Positions 25,811 to 34,255 of a stretch of 64,000 nt of DNA are shown one piece after another. A model generated the notes under the pieces. The model was not told the origin of the DNA. It did not search any database and saw only the letters and a list, made by a program, of their open reading frames with translations. The stretch lies in NCBI RefSeq assembly GCF_003264365.1, contig NZ_PYAK01000007.1, forward strand, positions 1-64,000, given 5' to 3'. Origin of the DNA: Micromonospora noduli (lineage in GTDB: Bacteria; Actinomycetota; Actinomycetes; Mycobacteriales; Micromonosporaceae). A program made the translations under genes and the position numbers. Every line of letters begins with the position of its first letter. The first letter of the stretch is position 1.

Positions 25811-27184
25811 TCAACGATTGAAGCCGATGGCCGGTCCAGGGTCGATTGGGCCTTGCTCGTTTCCAGGACGGACGATTGGGTTCACGCCTTGGTCTGTCTC
25901 CCATGGATTGTCCGGATCCCAGCGACGGCTAGAGTCCACGTCGGATTGTGGCTGCTGGCGCTGGAGCCCAGGCGGCAGTCCAATTCCTGAGTTGCCGCCT
26001 AGCGAAGGCGCACCGCCAATCGGAGTAGGACCGCCGTGGGAGGAGGTGAATGTTCGACCGCTGCCTGGGCGAGACCCAGCGCCTCCGGTGGGTCCGGTGC
26101 CGGCACCGCCGCCCCCAATCACACCGCCAATTGGGTTGACCTTGCGGGGCTGAGCCGTGTTTGGCCCTAGCGGAGCAACGCCCCCGCTGGGCATGCCGCC
26201 GATAACTCCGCTTGAAGGACTTGAGCGTGCTGGCGGTGTCGGAGACAGGGATTGAGGCCGATTGAGGCTGCCGGCAGGCGGAGGTCCGCCAGAACTAGGT
26301 GGCGTTATGAGGCCGGGCGAGGTCGGCGTGTTGGGCGGCAGGGATCCAAGTCCTGGGTGTGCGGCCGAGGCCGGTGGGGCTGCGCTTCCTGTATTTACTG
26401 TGGTGGGGTTGTTTGTTAGGCCACTTCCCGCGCCCCCCAGCACTGGTCCAACCCCCTGTGCGTGAGGAACTGGTGTAGCCACGTCCGGTGATCCAATGCG
26501 GCTCGCCGTACGGCTTCCGCCTGTGGGCATTGGTAGCGGAACGATCGGTGGAATGATTGGGGCGGTAGGGGTGGCTGTTAATGCGTCGGGATCTCCGGAC
26601 TGAACCGGGGGTCGCGCCACGGGTGGTTTTTGAAGGGTTGCTTGGGCTTGTTGGAGTTCGCCGCTGAGGTTGAACATCATCGATCGAGCCTGCACGTTGA
26701 GCCGTTCCAGCTCCCCATCAGCAACAGGCGGCGCGGTGGCCCGGTTGCCCATCACCGCTTTCGGGTCGGCGACCATTGACTCGTACGCCTGCTTCTGCTG
26801 AAACTTGGTCGCGTACTCCTCGTAGATCTTGCGGAGTGCGGCGCGGGTGGTGCCGATGGCCTGGGTTGCGGCGGAGAGTGCGGTGTAGTTCGCGGCGGCG
26901 GCGTCGTGGGTGCGCTGCACCTTGTCGATGAGTTCGTCGAGTTCGGCGAGGTAGGTGCGGGAGGCGGCGCTGGTTTCGGGGGGCCATGCCTCGGCGAGTC
27001 CGCGTCGGTACTGCTGGAGGCGGCCGAGGTGGGTTTGCGCCAGGTCGCAGACCTTGCGCCAGCCGGCGACCTGTTTCCAGTGGTTGGCGGTGTCGTGGTC
27101 CTGGAGGCAGGCCCACATGCTGTTGACGTCCATGAGGTGCCAGTCGGTGAGGCCGGAGGTGCGGCCGGTGCCCCGTTCGATCAC
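25811..27184 (-). CDS. WXG/PPE-like protein with Pro/Gly-rich C-terminal region
   Basis: 457 residues. The N-terminal 190 are helical and resemble ESX substrates of the WXG/PPE type: LGRLQQYRRGLAEAWPPETSAASRTYLAELDELIDKVQRTHDAAAANYTALSAATQAIGTTRAALRKIYEEY. The rest is a long low-complexity region rich in Pro, Gly, Ser and Asn (PIIPPIVPLPMPTGGS, GGVIGGGGAGTGPTGGAGS). It lies between a small helical protein and a mycosin, with 4-bp overlap upstream. Its likely role is a secreted or surface protein of a type VII pathway; no enzymatic domain is visible. Confidence 0.7.
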   Translation of the reverse strand: MIERGTGRTSGLTDWHLMDVNSMWACLQDHDTANHWKQVAGWRKVCDLAQTHLGRLQQYRRGLAEAWPPETSAASRTYLAELDELIDKVQRTHDAAAANYTALSAATQAIGTTRAALRKIYEEYATKFQQKQAYESMVADPKAVMGNRATAPPVADGELERLNVQARSMMFNLSGELQQAQATLQKPPVARPPVQSGDPDALTATPTAPIIPPIVPLPMPTGGSRTASRIGSPDVATPVPHAQGVGPVLGGAGSGLTNNPTTVNTGSAAPPASAAHPGLGSLPPNTPTSPGLITPPSSGGPPPAGSLNRPQSLSPTPPARSSPSSGVIGGMPSGGVAPLGPNTAQPRKVNPIGGVIGGGGAGTGPTGGAGSRPGSGRTFTSSHGGPTPIGGAPSLGGNSGIGLPPGLQRQQPQSDVDSSRRWDPDNPWETDQGVNPIVRPGNEQGPIDPGPAIGFNR

Positions 27185-27639
27185 GGCAGCACCACCGGCC
27201 CTTGGGCGTCGGGGCTGGTCGGGTCGGTCAGTGTCGGCGTCGGGCCGCCGGGGAGGACGCTGGCCGGGTTGGCGAGGGCTCGTTGCACGTCCACCACCCG
27301 GGCGGCGGTGAAGGCGTCACTGTCGGCGTAGTGGGTGGCGACCTGATCGGCGGCGGCGGCGAGGTGGCCGGTGGCGCCTCGGACGGCGTACACCATGTCG
27401 GCGGTGGCCTGTTGTGTCTCGTGGTGGGCGTGCAGGAAGGTGACCAGCTCGATGAAGGCGTCGCAGGGGTTGGGCAGCTTCGCGGACATGTCTTCGGCGA
27501 TGTACGACAGGTGCGGCGCGTAGTTGCTCTCGACCTCGGCGGCGAGCCGGTCGGCGAACTCTCTGAGCTGGCTGATGTCGGCTTCGATGCCGTCGTAACC
27601 GCGTAGCCAGGGTACTGGCCGGTCCTCTTCGGGGATCAT
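27181..27639 (-). CDS. Small helical protein, candidate type VII substrate/partner
   Basis: A 152-residue, mostly helical protein (IEADISQLREFADRLAAEVESNYAPHLSYIAEDMSAKL; THETQQATADMVYAVRGATGHLAAAADQVATHYADSD reads similarly around residues 75-112). YADSD near residue 109 fits the YxxxD/E export signal of ESX substrates, placed after a helical hairpin. It overlaps the next gene by ATGA. GGGAGGATCC precedes the ATG at 27639. The pair resembles PE-PPE-type partners in size order, but homology is not certain. Confidence 0.6.
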   Translation of the reverse strand: MIPEEDRPVPWLRGYDGIEADISQLREFADRLAAEVESNYAPHLSYIAEDMSAKLPNPCDAFIELVTFLHAHHETQQATADMVYAVRGATGHLAAAADQVATHYADSDAFTAARVVDVQRALANPASVLPGGPTPTLTDPTSPDAQGPVVLP

Positions 27640-27729
27640 GGATCCTCCCTACCCGTAGCGGCACCGTTTCCCTGAGTGAGGTTAACGGCTCAAAGCCACC
27701 GTGGCAGCCCCCGTGCGGCAGGTCTCGGG

Positions 27730-27924
27730 TTAGCGGGGCAGGCCGGCGGCGCGCCACCCGCGGGAGCCGCCGGGTCGACCGCTGCGCGCCCAGGCGGACT
27801 CGGCCGCTGGCGCGGGGGCGGCGGCCGGACGGGTTCGGACGATGATCGCCCCCACCAGAGCGGCCAACTCCTCGGCGGTGGGCACGCCGCGGACGACCCG
27901 GAACAGCGGCTCTTCGGCAGACAT
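27730..27924 (-). CDS. accE: Acyl-CoA carboxylase epsilon subunit
   Basis: A 64-residue protein, MSAEEPLFRVVRGVPTAEEL at the start, then AALVGAIIVRTR, an Ala/Pro linker, SAWARSGRPGGSRGWRAAGLPR. This matches the epsilon subunits of actinobacterial acyl-CoA carboxylases, which bind the beta subunit and stimulate the complex. Usually it lies directly after accB; here accB ends 7.3 kb away at 35210. The ATG lies 6 nt after TACCCT (27931-27936), so it can be expressed alone from a leaderless message. Confidence 0.88.
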   Translation of the reverse strand: MSAEEPLFRVVRGVPTAEELAALVGAIIVRTRPAAAPAPAAESAWARSGRPGGSRGWRAAGLPR

Positions 27925-28001
27925 GCCGCCAGGGTACGCGGCGCGAAGTTACGCGAAGCGCACAGTGGCGTGCCGGCGGTGTGAGCGTCAGCGGGTCCGG
28001 G

Positions 28002-28007
28002 TACCGT
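28002..28007 (+). promoter_or_regulatory. -10 hexamer of kinase gene
   Basis: TACCGT, 7 nt before the ATG at 28015; leaderless spacing. Confidence 0.45.
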
Positions 28008-28014
28008 CTCACCG

Positions 28015-30036
28015 ATGTCGAACGCGCTTCCCCAACTCGTCGCTGACCGATACCGGCTTCTGTCGCCGCTCGGCCAGGGCGGCATGGGCAGGGTGTGGAA
28101 GGCGCGCGACGAGGTGCTGCACCGGGACGTCGCCATCAAGGAGTTGGTGCCGCCGCCCGGTCTCACCGATGAGGAACGCCGCGAGATGCGCGAGCGTTCG
28201 TTGCGGGAGGCACGGGCCATCGCCCGGCTCAACCACGCCAACGTCGTCCGCATCTTCGACGTGCTGCGCACCGACGGCGATCCGTGGATCGTCATGGAGT
28301 ACGTGGCGTCGAAGTCCTTGCAGGACACTCTCGCCGAGGACGGCCCGGTGTCGGTGGCCCGCACGGTGGAGATCGGCCTGGGTGTGCTGGGTGCGCTCAG
28401 CGCCGCGCACAAGGCGGGCGTCATGCACCGCGACGTGAAGCCCGGCAACGTGTTGCTCGGCGACGACGGCCGGGTGGTGCTGACCGATTTCGGTCTCGCC
28501 ACGATCCCCGGTGACCCCAACGTGACCCGCACCGGCATGGTGCTCGGCTCGCCCGCGTACATCTCACCGGAGCGGGCTCGGGACGGCACGGCCGGGCCGG
28601 AGGCCGACCTGTGGTCGCTGGGCGCGACGCTCTACGCGGCGGTCGAGGGCAAGTCGCCGTACGCGCGGCCTTCGGCGATCGGCACCCTGGCCGCGTTGGC
28701 CACCGAGCCGATTCCGCCGCCGAAGAACGCGGGTCCGCTCAAGGCCGTCCTCAACGGGCTGCTGCGCAAGGACCCGAACGAGCGGATCACCGCCGAGGTG
28801 GCCGAGCGGTTGCTGCGCCGCGCCGCCGGCAAGCGGTCGCGCGGGATCTCACTGCTCGATGGCGTACGCCGGCCTGGGCCGAACGGTCCGCGCGAGCCGC
28901 GCCTGCCCGTGGTGCCGGCCCCCCGACCGGCCGAGAGTGTCGACCGGCCGGTGTCACCGCCGCCGTCCGCCGCCCCGACGACCTCCGCCGCGACCTCCGC
29001 TGCCGCCGCGACCCCCGCCGCCGATGCCACTCCGACGGCCGTCGTCTCCTCCGGTGCGGTCGCCGACCCGACCGCGGTTGTGCCGGCCGAGCCGACCGCA
29101 GCGGCGCCGGCCGAGCCGACCGCCGCGGTCGTCCGTCCGTCCGATGCCGAGCCGATCGATGCCGAGCCGACCGCGAAGGTCACGGCGGCCTCCGACACGA
29201 GCGGCGGCGGTACGACTGACGTCGACGACGAGCCGACAGTTGTCGACGGTCCGCCGGTGGCTCCGGAGCAGCGCAAGCCGACCACGCCGACGTCGCTCAT
29301 GCCGCCGGTGAGTCCGGCTGGCCGCGCGGCGGTGCCGCCCTCGGATGGCACGAAGCCGAACAACACCCGACGTAACCTGCTGATCGGGGCCGTGGTCGCG
29401 CTGCTGCTGATCGGCCTCGTGGTCGTCGTGCCGATGCTGACCAAGGACGGCGACAAGAGCCCACAGGCCAACCCGACCGGTGCCGCCGCGACCTCCGCGC
29501 CCGCGCCGACCTCCGCTGCCGCGCCTCCGCCACCCACCACCGGTGCGCCGAGCCCGTCGGCCTCGGCCACCCCCTCGGTGGACCCGAACGCGCTGCCGGC
29601 GGGCTGGAAGCTGCACAAGGATCCTGCCGGCTTCTCCCTGCCGCTGCCCGATGGCTGGGTGCGCAGCCAGGTCGATGGCATCACGGTCGTCTTCAACCAG
29701 TCCAACGGCCCGGGTGAGCTGCTCGTGCAGTGGACCGACACGCCGGCAAAGGACGCGGTGAAGGACTGGCGGGAGCAGGAGCCGAACCGCGCAAGCCGCG
29801 TCAACAACTACCAGTACCTCAGCATCGTGGCCTGCGACTTCTGGAAGACCTGCGGGGACTGGGAGTGGCTGGAGACCCGGGACGGGCAGCGGATCCACGT
29901 TCGTAACCGTGGGTTCGTGACGGCCAAGAACCGCGGTTACGCCCTGCGGTGGGAGATCGCCCAGAAGGACTGGCAGGCCAACCTGCCGAACTTCGACCGG
30001 ATCGCCAAGGGTTTCGTGCCCGACCGTCAGGACTGA
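28015..30036 (+). CDS. Transmembrane Ser/Thr protein kinase
   Basis: A 673-residue receptor-type kinase. The Hanks domain (1-270) has YRLLSPLGQGGMGRVWKARD (Gly loop), DVAIKEL (ATP Lys), HRDVKPGNVLL (catalytic loop), LTDFGLA (DFG) and GSPAYISPERARDG. A 180-residue Ala/Pro/Thr-rich juxtamembrane segment contains EPTA repeats. One membrane helix lies at about 452-472 (NLLIGAVVALLLIGLVVVV). The extracellular part (about 520-673) has two Cys and no PASTA repeats. It probably senses an external cue and phosphorylates cytoplasmic targets. Confidence 0.9.
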   Translation: MSNALPQLVADRYRLLSPLGQGGMGRVWKARDEVLHRDVAIKELVPPPGLTDEERREMRERSLREARAIARLNHANVVRIFDVLRTDGDPWIVMEYVASKSLQDTLAEDGPVSVARTVEIGLGVLGALSAAHKAGVMHRDVKPGNVLLGDDGRVVLTDFGLATIPGDPNVTRTGMVLGSPAYISPERARDGTAGPEADLWSLGATLYAAVEGKSPYARPSAIGTLAALATEPIPPPKNAGPLKAVLNGLLRKDPNERITAEVAERLLRRAAGKRSRGISLLDGVRRPGPNGPREPRLPVVPAPRPAESVDRPVSPPPSAAPTTSAATSAAAATPAADATPTAVVSSGAVADPTAVVPAEPTAAAPAEPTAAVVRPSDAEPIDAEPTAKVTAASDTSGGGTTDVDDEPTVVDGPPVAPEQRKPTTPTSLMPPVSPAGRAAVPPSDGTKPNNTRRNLLIGAVVALLLIGLVVVVPMLTKDGDKSPQANPTGAAATSAPAPTSAAAPPPPTTGAPSPSASATPSVDPNALPAGWKLHKDPAGFSLPLPDGWVRSQVDGITVVFNQSNGPGELLVQWTDTPAKDAVKDWREQEPNRASRVNNYQYLSIVACDFWKTCGDWEWLETRDGQRIHVRNRGFVTAKNRGYALRWEIAQKDWQANLPNFDRIAKGFVPDRQD

Positions 30037-30056
30037 AACTCATTCGCATGACCTTG

Positions 30057-30087
30057 CGTCGTCGTGGGTAATTGACCTTCGACGACG
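30057..30087 (+). promoter_or_regulatory. Hairpin between kinase and small membrane protein genes
   Basis: CGTCGTCG (30057-30064) pairs with CGACGACG (30080-30087). It lies after the kinase stop and just before the GGAAGGAGG of the next gene, so it may be a weak terminator or affect that start. Confidence 0.4.
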
Positions 30088-30101
30088 GAAGGAGGCACGA
30101 C

Positions 30102-30329
30102 ATGGGTTACCGACGGAGGGACACTCGGCCCCGGCTGGCACTGTGGATGCTCGTGGCGCTCGGCGACGCGATTCTGCTGCTGGTCAGCGCGGGGGTTTCG
30201 GTGCTCATCGCACTGCTCGGCGTCGTGATCGTTGCCGGCTTTGGTGTTGCTGCCTGGCGGTTGACCCGCAGGGGTGCGCTGGCTAGTGAGGATGCTGTGG
30301 TGCCGGTGTTGAGCCGGCGGCGGGCCTGA
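30102..30329 (+). CDS. Small two-helix membrane protein
   Basis: A 75-residue protein MGYRRRDTRPRLALWMLVALGDAILLLVSAGVSVLIALLGVVIVAGFGVAAWRLTRRG... with two hydrophobic helices between basic ends. No family recognised. The ATG at 30102 follows GGAAGGAGGCACGAC, a strong ribosome site. It lies between the kinase and a convergent lysozyme gene. Confidence 0.65.
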   Translation: MGYRRRDTRPRLALWMLVALGDAILLLVSAGVSVLIALLGVVIVAGFGVAAWRLTRRGALASEDAVVPVLSRRRA

Positions 30330-30346
30330 CCCGTACCCGGTGGTGT

Positions 30347-30401
30347 GGCGGCAGCCGGACCGATTGTCGACCGTGTGGTGACCGTCGATCCCGCTGCCGC
30401 C
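30347..30401. terminator. Hairpin between convergent genes
   Basis: GGCGGCAGC (30347-30355) pairs with GCTGCCGCC (30393-30401); the interior contains further complementary GACCGT/ACGGTC-like stretches. Likely ends transcription from both sides. Confidence 0.5.
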
Positions 30402-30411
30402 AACGGCCCGG

Positions 30412-31164
30412 TCAGGTGTTGTTGGCCAACGCGATCAGGCGGCTTCGGTCACCGTTCCAGTAGTTGCGGTCCACGTTGCCGCTGATCCCGGAGACCGCGC
30501 CGGTGCTGGTGTACTGCCAGAAGCTCCACACCGACGCACCGGCCGGCAGGGCACCGGGGGTGCTCGACCAACGGGCCAGCCAGAGCGGGTGGTTCGCCCA
30601 CGGGCCGGTCCAGCTGCCGGTGCACTGGTTCCACCAGCTCGTGGTGGTGTAGATGACCGCGTACCGGCCGGTGCGGGAGCGGTAGGTGTTCAGGAAGTCC
30701 TGCACCCAGTTGCGCATTCCGGTCGTGCTGAGCCCGTAGCAGTAGCCACCGGCGTACGGGTTGCCCTCGATGTCCAGCGCGGCCGGCAGGGTGCGGCTGT
30801 CAGCGGACCAGGCGCCGCCGTTGGAGGCCAGGTAGTTGGCCTGGGTCGAGCCGGCGGAGATGTTCGGGCGGGCGAAGTGGTACGCCCCGCGGATCACCCC
30901 GGCGTTGTACGCGTTGACGTAGTTGGCGTTGAAGTTCGGGTCCTTGTAGCTGGTGCCCTCGGTCGCCTTGATGAACGCGAACTGGATGCCGGCGTTGCGG
31001 ACGCTGGTCCAGTTGATGCTGCCCTGGTAGCGGGAGACGTCGACACCGGGTGTGGTGGCGGCGGCCGCCGGTCCGGCGGTCGCGGCCAGGGCCGCCGCCG
31101 CGGTGGCGAGGACGGTGAGGCCGGCCGCGAGCGCGCGGCGCAGCGATGATCGGGTACGGGCCAT
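30412..31164 (-). CDS. Secreted GH25 lysozyme (N-acetylmuramidase)
   Basis: A 250-residue secreted enzyme: signal peptide MARTRSSLRRALAAGLTVLATAAAALAATAGPAAA, then a GH25 catalytic domain starting TTPGVDVSRYQGSINWTSVRNAGIQFAFIKATEG. Catalytic acids are in LDIEGNPY (D-x-E) and the opening VDVSRY. It cleaves beta-1,4 bonds of peptidoglycan. The C terminus WSFWQYTSTGAVSGISGNVDRNYWNGD is typical; no separate wall-binding domain is present. Start at 31164 follows TTGGAGGCACTC. A CRP-like site lies 48 bp upstream. Confidence 0.92.
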   Translation of the reverse strand: MARTRSSLRRALAAGLTVLATAAAALAATAGPAAAATTPGVDVSRYQGSINWTSVRNAGIQFAFIKATEGTSYKDPNFNANYVNAYNAGVIRGAYHFARPNISAGSTQANYLASNGGAWSADSRTLPAALDIEGNPYAGGYCYGLSTTGMRNWVQDFLNTYRSRTGRYAVIYTTTSWWNQCTGSWTGPWANHPLWLARWSSTPGALPAGASVWSFWQYTSTGAVSGISGNVDRNYWNGDRSRLIALANNT

Positions 31165-31211
31165 GAGTGCCTCCAAGGACGTCGTTCTATCGACACTCAT
31201 CTTTGGAGGTA

Positions 31212-31227
31212 AGTGCCCTAGATCACA
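31212..31227. promoter_or_regulatory. CRP-like site upstream of GH25 lysozyme
   Basis: On the minus strand TGTGATCTAGGGCACT, 8 of 10 informative bases of TGTGA-N6-TCACA, with the GTGATCTAGG core usual for actinobacterial Crp. Confidence 0.55.
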
Positions 31228-31290
31228 AGGGCGACCGGAAAAAAGCTTCATCGGCGGGCTGTGAAGGCCCGATGATCGGGGCAGGACGGA

Positions 31291-31842
31291 TCAGCGGAGC
31301 GTGGCCGGGTCGAGCTGCCAGCGGAACGGCTCGACGACCGCCAGCGTCTCGCCGGGCTTGGCAACCTGGTCCTCGACGTAGTGCTCACCGTCCAACCGGA
31401 ACAGCCGCAACGAGTGAGCGTCCCCGTCCTGCTCGACCAGCAGATACCAGGGGATTCGCGCGATGGCGTAGAGCTGCATCTTGATCAGCCGGTCGGCAGC
31501 GGCGTTGCCGGGCGAGACGATCTCGCAGACGAGCACCACCTCGGCGGCCTCCACCGCCGTGCCCTCGTCGTCGGTGTCCGCGACAACCACATCGGGGATG
31601 ACGATCCGATCCACCCCGAGCCGCACATTGACCGCCTCGAAGACGAGCAGGGGTTGTGGTCGCACAGCTCGACGCAGGCTGTAGACGAGTTCCCACGACA
31701 CCAACTGGTGCCGCTTGCTCGGGGCAGGGCTCACGATCAGGCTCCCGTCGAGCAGCTCGATCCGGTCCGGGGTTTCACCCAGGGCGAAGTAGTCGGCCTC
31801 GGTCCAGAGGCCGACGTGGTGTCCCAGGGGTTCCGCACTCAT
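31291..31842 (-). CDS. Uma2-family (DUF820) putative nuclease
   Basis: A 183-residue PD-(D/E)XK-fold protein: [47 protein letters not shown] (catalytic PD) and [37 protein letters not shown] (E-x-V and K) make the usual Uma2 active site. The family is common in actinobacteria and its biological role is mostly unknown. It is divergent from the M50 protease gene and not clearly tied to another gene here. Confidence 0.88.
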   Translation of the reverse strand: MSAEPLGHHVGLWTEADYFALGETPDRIELLDGSLIVSPAPSKRHQLVSWELVYSLRRAVRPQPLLVFEAVNVRLGVDRIVIPDVVVADTDDEGTAVEAAEVVLVCEIVSPGNAAADRLIKMQLYAIARIPWYLLVEQDGDAHSLRLFRLDGEHYVEDQVAKPGETLAVVEPFRWQLDPATLR

Positions 31843-31943
31843 CAGCGCTCACCTCCCGCTTCACTCGCCACCCGATCAGTTTCACAGGATACGAGCCGAT
31901 GCCTCGGGAGCGACACGGAACGCCGCCGGTAGGCTCGCGCCCC

Positions 31944-32687
31944 ATGATGTCGATCGACGGGCTGGGCGACCTGTGGGACACGCTGTTCGGCGCGCAGCCG
32001 GACCCGCCCGCGCTGCTGGTGCTGATCACCGGGGTCGTAGCGCTGGTGGTGGTCTCCACCCGGCTGCCGTGGCGGATCGCCCGTAACGCCATCACCATCG
32101 CGCACGAGGGCGGGCACGCCCTGGTCGCCCTGCTCACCGGCCGTAAGCTGCGCGGCATTCGGCTGCACTCGGACACGTCCGGGCTGACGCTCTCCGCCGG
32201 CCGCCCTACCGGGCCGGGCATGATCCTCACCCTGCTCGCCGGATATGTCGCACCGCCGCTGGTGGGGCTGGCCGGCGCCTGGCTGCTCGGTGGTAACCGG
32301 ATCACCCTGCTGCTCTGGGTGGCCGTGGCGCTGCTGCTGGCCATGCTCGTCATGATCCGCAACGTCTTCGGCGTGGTGTCGTTGCTGATCACCGGGGCGC
32401 TGGTGTTCGCCGTCTCGTGGTACGCGACGCCGCAGGTCCAGGCCGCGTTCGCGTACACCGGGGTGTGGTTTCTGCTGCTCGGTGGGGTGCGGCCGGTGGT
32501 CGAGCTGCAACGGCTGCGTTCGCGGGGCCGGATGCCCGCCTCCGACGCCGACCAGCTCGCCGGGCTCACCCCGTTCCCGCCGCTCTTCTGGGTTGGCGTC
32601 TTCGCCCTGGTGAACCTGGCGGCCCTGCTAGCGGGCGCGCTCCTGCTGGCCGGCCCGTTCCTCACCGACGCCGGCCTGACACTCTGA
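31944..32687 (+). CDS. M50-type membrane metalloprotease
   Basis: A 247-residue membrane protein with zinc motif AHEGGHALVALL (HExxH) at about residue 54 in the second hydrophobic segment, plus four or five further helices. The SDTSGLTLSAGRPTGPGMILTLLAGYVAPPLVGL region follows the actinobacterial M50B-like (site-2 protease) pattern. It is expected to cut membrane-embedded substrates such as anti-sigma factors, or be an inactive relative. TAGGCT (31930-31935) lies 8 nt before ATG 31944; a second ATG follows at 31947. The next gene starts 22 bp downstream. Confidence 0.82.
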   Translation: MMSIDGLGDLWDTLFGAQPDPPALLVLITGVVALVVVSTRLPWRIARNAITIAHEGGHALVALLTGRKLRGIRLHSDTSGLTLSAGRPTGPGMILTLLAGYVAPPLVGLAGAWLLGGNRITLLLWVAVALLLAMLVMIRNVFGVVSLLITGALVFAVSWYATPQVQAAFAYTGVWFLLLGGVRPVVELQRLRSRGRMPASDADQLAGLTPFPPLFWVGVFALVNLAALLAGALLLAGPFLTDAGLTL

Positions 32688-32709
32688 CCCCACCGGGCAG
32701 AATGAGGCA

Positions 32710-33693
32710 ATGCGATACGTGATCATCGGCGCGGGTGCGGTCGGCGGGACCATCGGCGTACGGCTGGCCCAGGCCGACCGGGACGTGACAGTGGTGGCCC
32801 GCGGCGCCCACCTGGACGCGATCCGCGCGCGGGGTCTGACACTGCGGCAGCCCGACGGTGAGGTCACCGCCCGGCTCGCGGCGGTGGACCGGCCCACGGA
32901 TCAGCCGCTGCCGGCGGACACCGTGCTGATCCTGACGGTGAAGTCGCAGGACACCGCCGGCGCGTTGGCCGCCTGGGTGGACGCGCCGGTGGTCGGCGGC
33001 GGCACGGCGGGCGAACGTCTGCCGCTGGTGACAGCGCAGAACGGGGTGGCCAACGAGCGGGCCGCGCTGCGCCTCTTCGCCGACGTGCACCCGGTCTGCG
33101 TCTGGCTGCCGGCCACCCACCTGGACCCGGGTGTGGTGGTCGCCAACGGGTACCCGCATCCCGGGATGCTCCACATCGGGCGGTACCCCGGGGGCGCCGA
33201 CGACACCGACCGGGCGATCGCCGCCGACCTGACCGCCGCCGGCTTCGTCGCCCCGGTCCGCACCGACGTGCTGCGCTGGAAGTACGGCAAGCTGCTCAGC
33301 AACCTCGGCAACGGCCTACAGGCGTTGCTCGGCCGGGACATCCCGGACGCGCTGGTCGAACGGGTACGCGCCGAGGGCGTCGCCGCGCTCGCCGCCGCTG
33401 GCATCGCGCACACCTCGCCGGAGGAGGAGAAGGCCGAGCGCGGCGACCTGGTCGGGCAGCGCCCGGTCGACGGTGAGCCCCGCTCCGGCGGCTCCACCTG
33501 GCAGAGCCTGGCCCGGGGCACGGGCTCGACCGAGGTCGACCACCTCAACGGCGAGATCGCGCTGCTCGGTCGGTTGCACGGCGTACCGACGCCGGTCAAC
33601 GTCGCCGTGCAGCGGGCCGTACGCCGGGCGGTCCGGGAGCGGATCGGGGCCGGCGCGTTCCCCCTCGCCGAGCTGGAAAAGTCGATCGCCTGA
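32710..33693 (+). CDS. Ketopantoate reductase family (PanE-like) oxidoreductase
   Basis: A 327-residue NADP-dependent reductase: Rossmann start MRYVIIGAGAVGGTIGVRLAQADRDVTVVARG, VLILTVKSQDTAGALAAW, TAQNGVANERAAL, and C-terminal domain with DVLRWKYGKLLSNLGNGLQAL (catalytic Lys) and EVDHLNGEIALLGRLHGVPTPVN. It resembles 2-dehydropantoate 2-reductase (pantothenate synthesis), but sequence alone cannot prove this is the pathway enzyme since paralogues are common. It follows the M50 gene closely and may share its transcript. Confidence 0.85.
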   Translation: MRYVIIGAGAVGGTIGVRLAQADRDVTVVARGAHLDAIRARGLTLRQPDGEVTARLAAVDRPTDQPLPADTVLILTVKSQDTAGALAAWVDAPVVGGGTAGERLPLVTAQNGVANERAALRLFADVHPVCVWLPATHLDPGVVVANGYPHPGMLHIGRYPGGADDTDRAIAADLTAAGFVAPVRTDVLRWKYGKLLSNLGNGLQALLGRDIPDALVERVRAEGVAALAAAGIAHTSPEEEKAERGDLVGQRPVDGEPRSGGSTWQSLARGTGSTEVDHLNGEIALLGRLHGVPTPVNVAVQRAVRRAVRERIGAGAFPLAELEKSIA

Positions 33694-33754
33694 CCGGGCA
33701 ACCAACGGCCCTTGCCGGTGCGTGTTCCCAGCGACCGACACGGGGAGGTAGCGG

Positions 33755-34255
33755 GTGCCGGACGTCGACGGGTTCGACGAGTTCTACCGGGGGAGTCGGC
33801 AACGACTTCTCGGGTTCGTCTACGCCCTCACCGGCGATCGGGGTGAGGCGCAGGACGCCGTGCAGGAGGCGTACGTCCGGGCGTGGCAGCGCTGGTCGAC
33901 GGTCAGCGCGTACGACGACCCGGAGGCGTGGGTGCGGGTGGTGGCCAGCCGGATCGCCGTCAGCCGGTGGCGCAGCCTGCGTAGCCGCGCCCGCGCCTAC
34001 CTGCGACACGGGGCCACCGAGACCGTTCCCGGGCCGGGCACCGACACCGTCGCTGTGGTCGCCGCCCTGCGTCGGCTGCCCGAGGAGCAACGCGTCGCCA
34101 TCGCCCTGTACTACCTGGTAGGCATGCCGGTCGCCGAGGTCGCGCGGGAGACCGCGGCCCCGGTGGGCACCGTCAAGGCCCGTCTCTCCCGGGGGCGTAC
34201 CGCGCTCGCCGGCCTGCTCGCCGTCTCTGATCTGGAGGAGGCAACCGATGCGTGA
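33755..34255 (+). CDS. SigE-family ECF RNA polymerase sigma factor
   Basis: A 166-residue ECF sigma factor of the actinobacterial SigE family: region 2 is DEFYRGSRQRLLGFVYALTGDRGEAQDAVQEAYVRAWQRWSTVSAYDDPEAWVRVVASRIA; region 4 is ALRRLPEEQRVAIALYYLVGMPVAEVARETAAPVGTVKARLSRGRTALAGLL. GGGGAGG precedes the GTG start. It overlaps the next gene by 8 bp, which encodes its probable membrane-bound regulator. Confidence 0.9.
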   Translation: MPDVDGFDEFYRGSRQRLLGFVYALTGDRGEAQDAVQEAYVRAWQRWSTVSAYDDPEAWVRVVASRIAVSRWRSLRSRARAYLRHGATETVPGPGTDTVAVVAALRRLPEEQRVAIALYYLVGMPVAEVARETAAPVGTVKARLSRGRTALAGLLAVSDLEEATDA

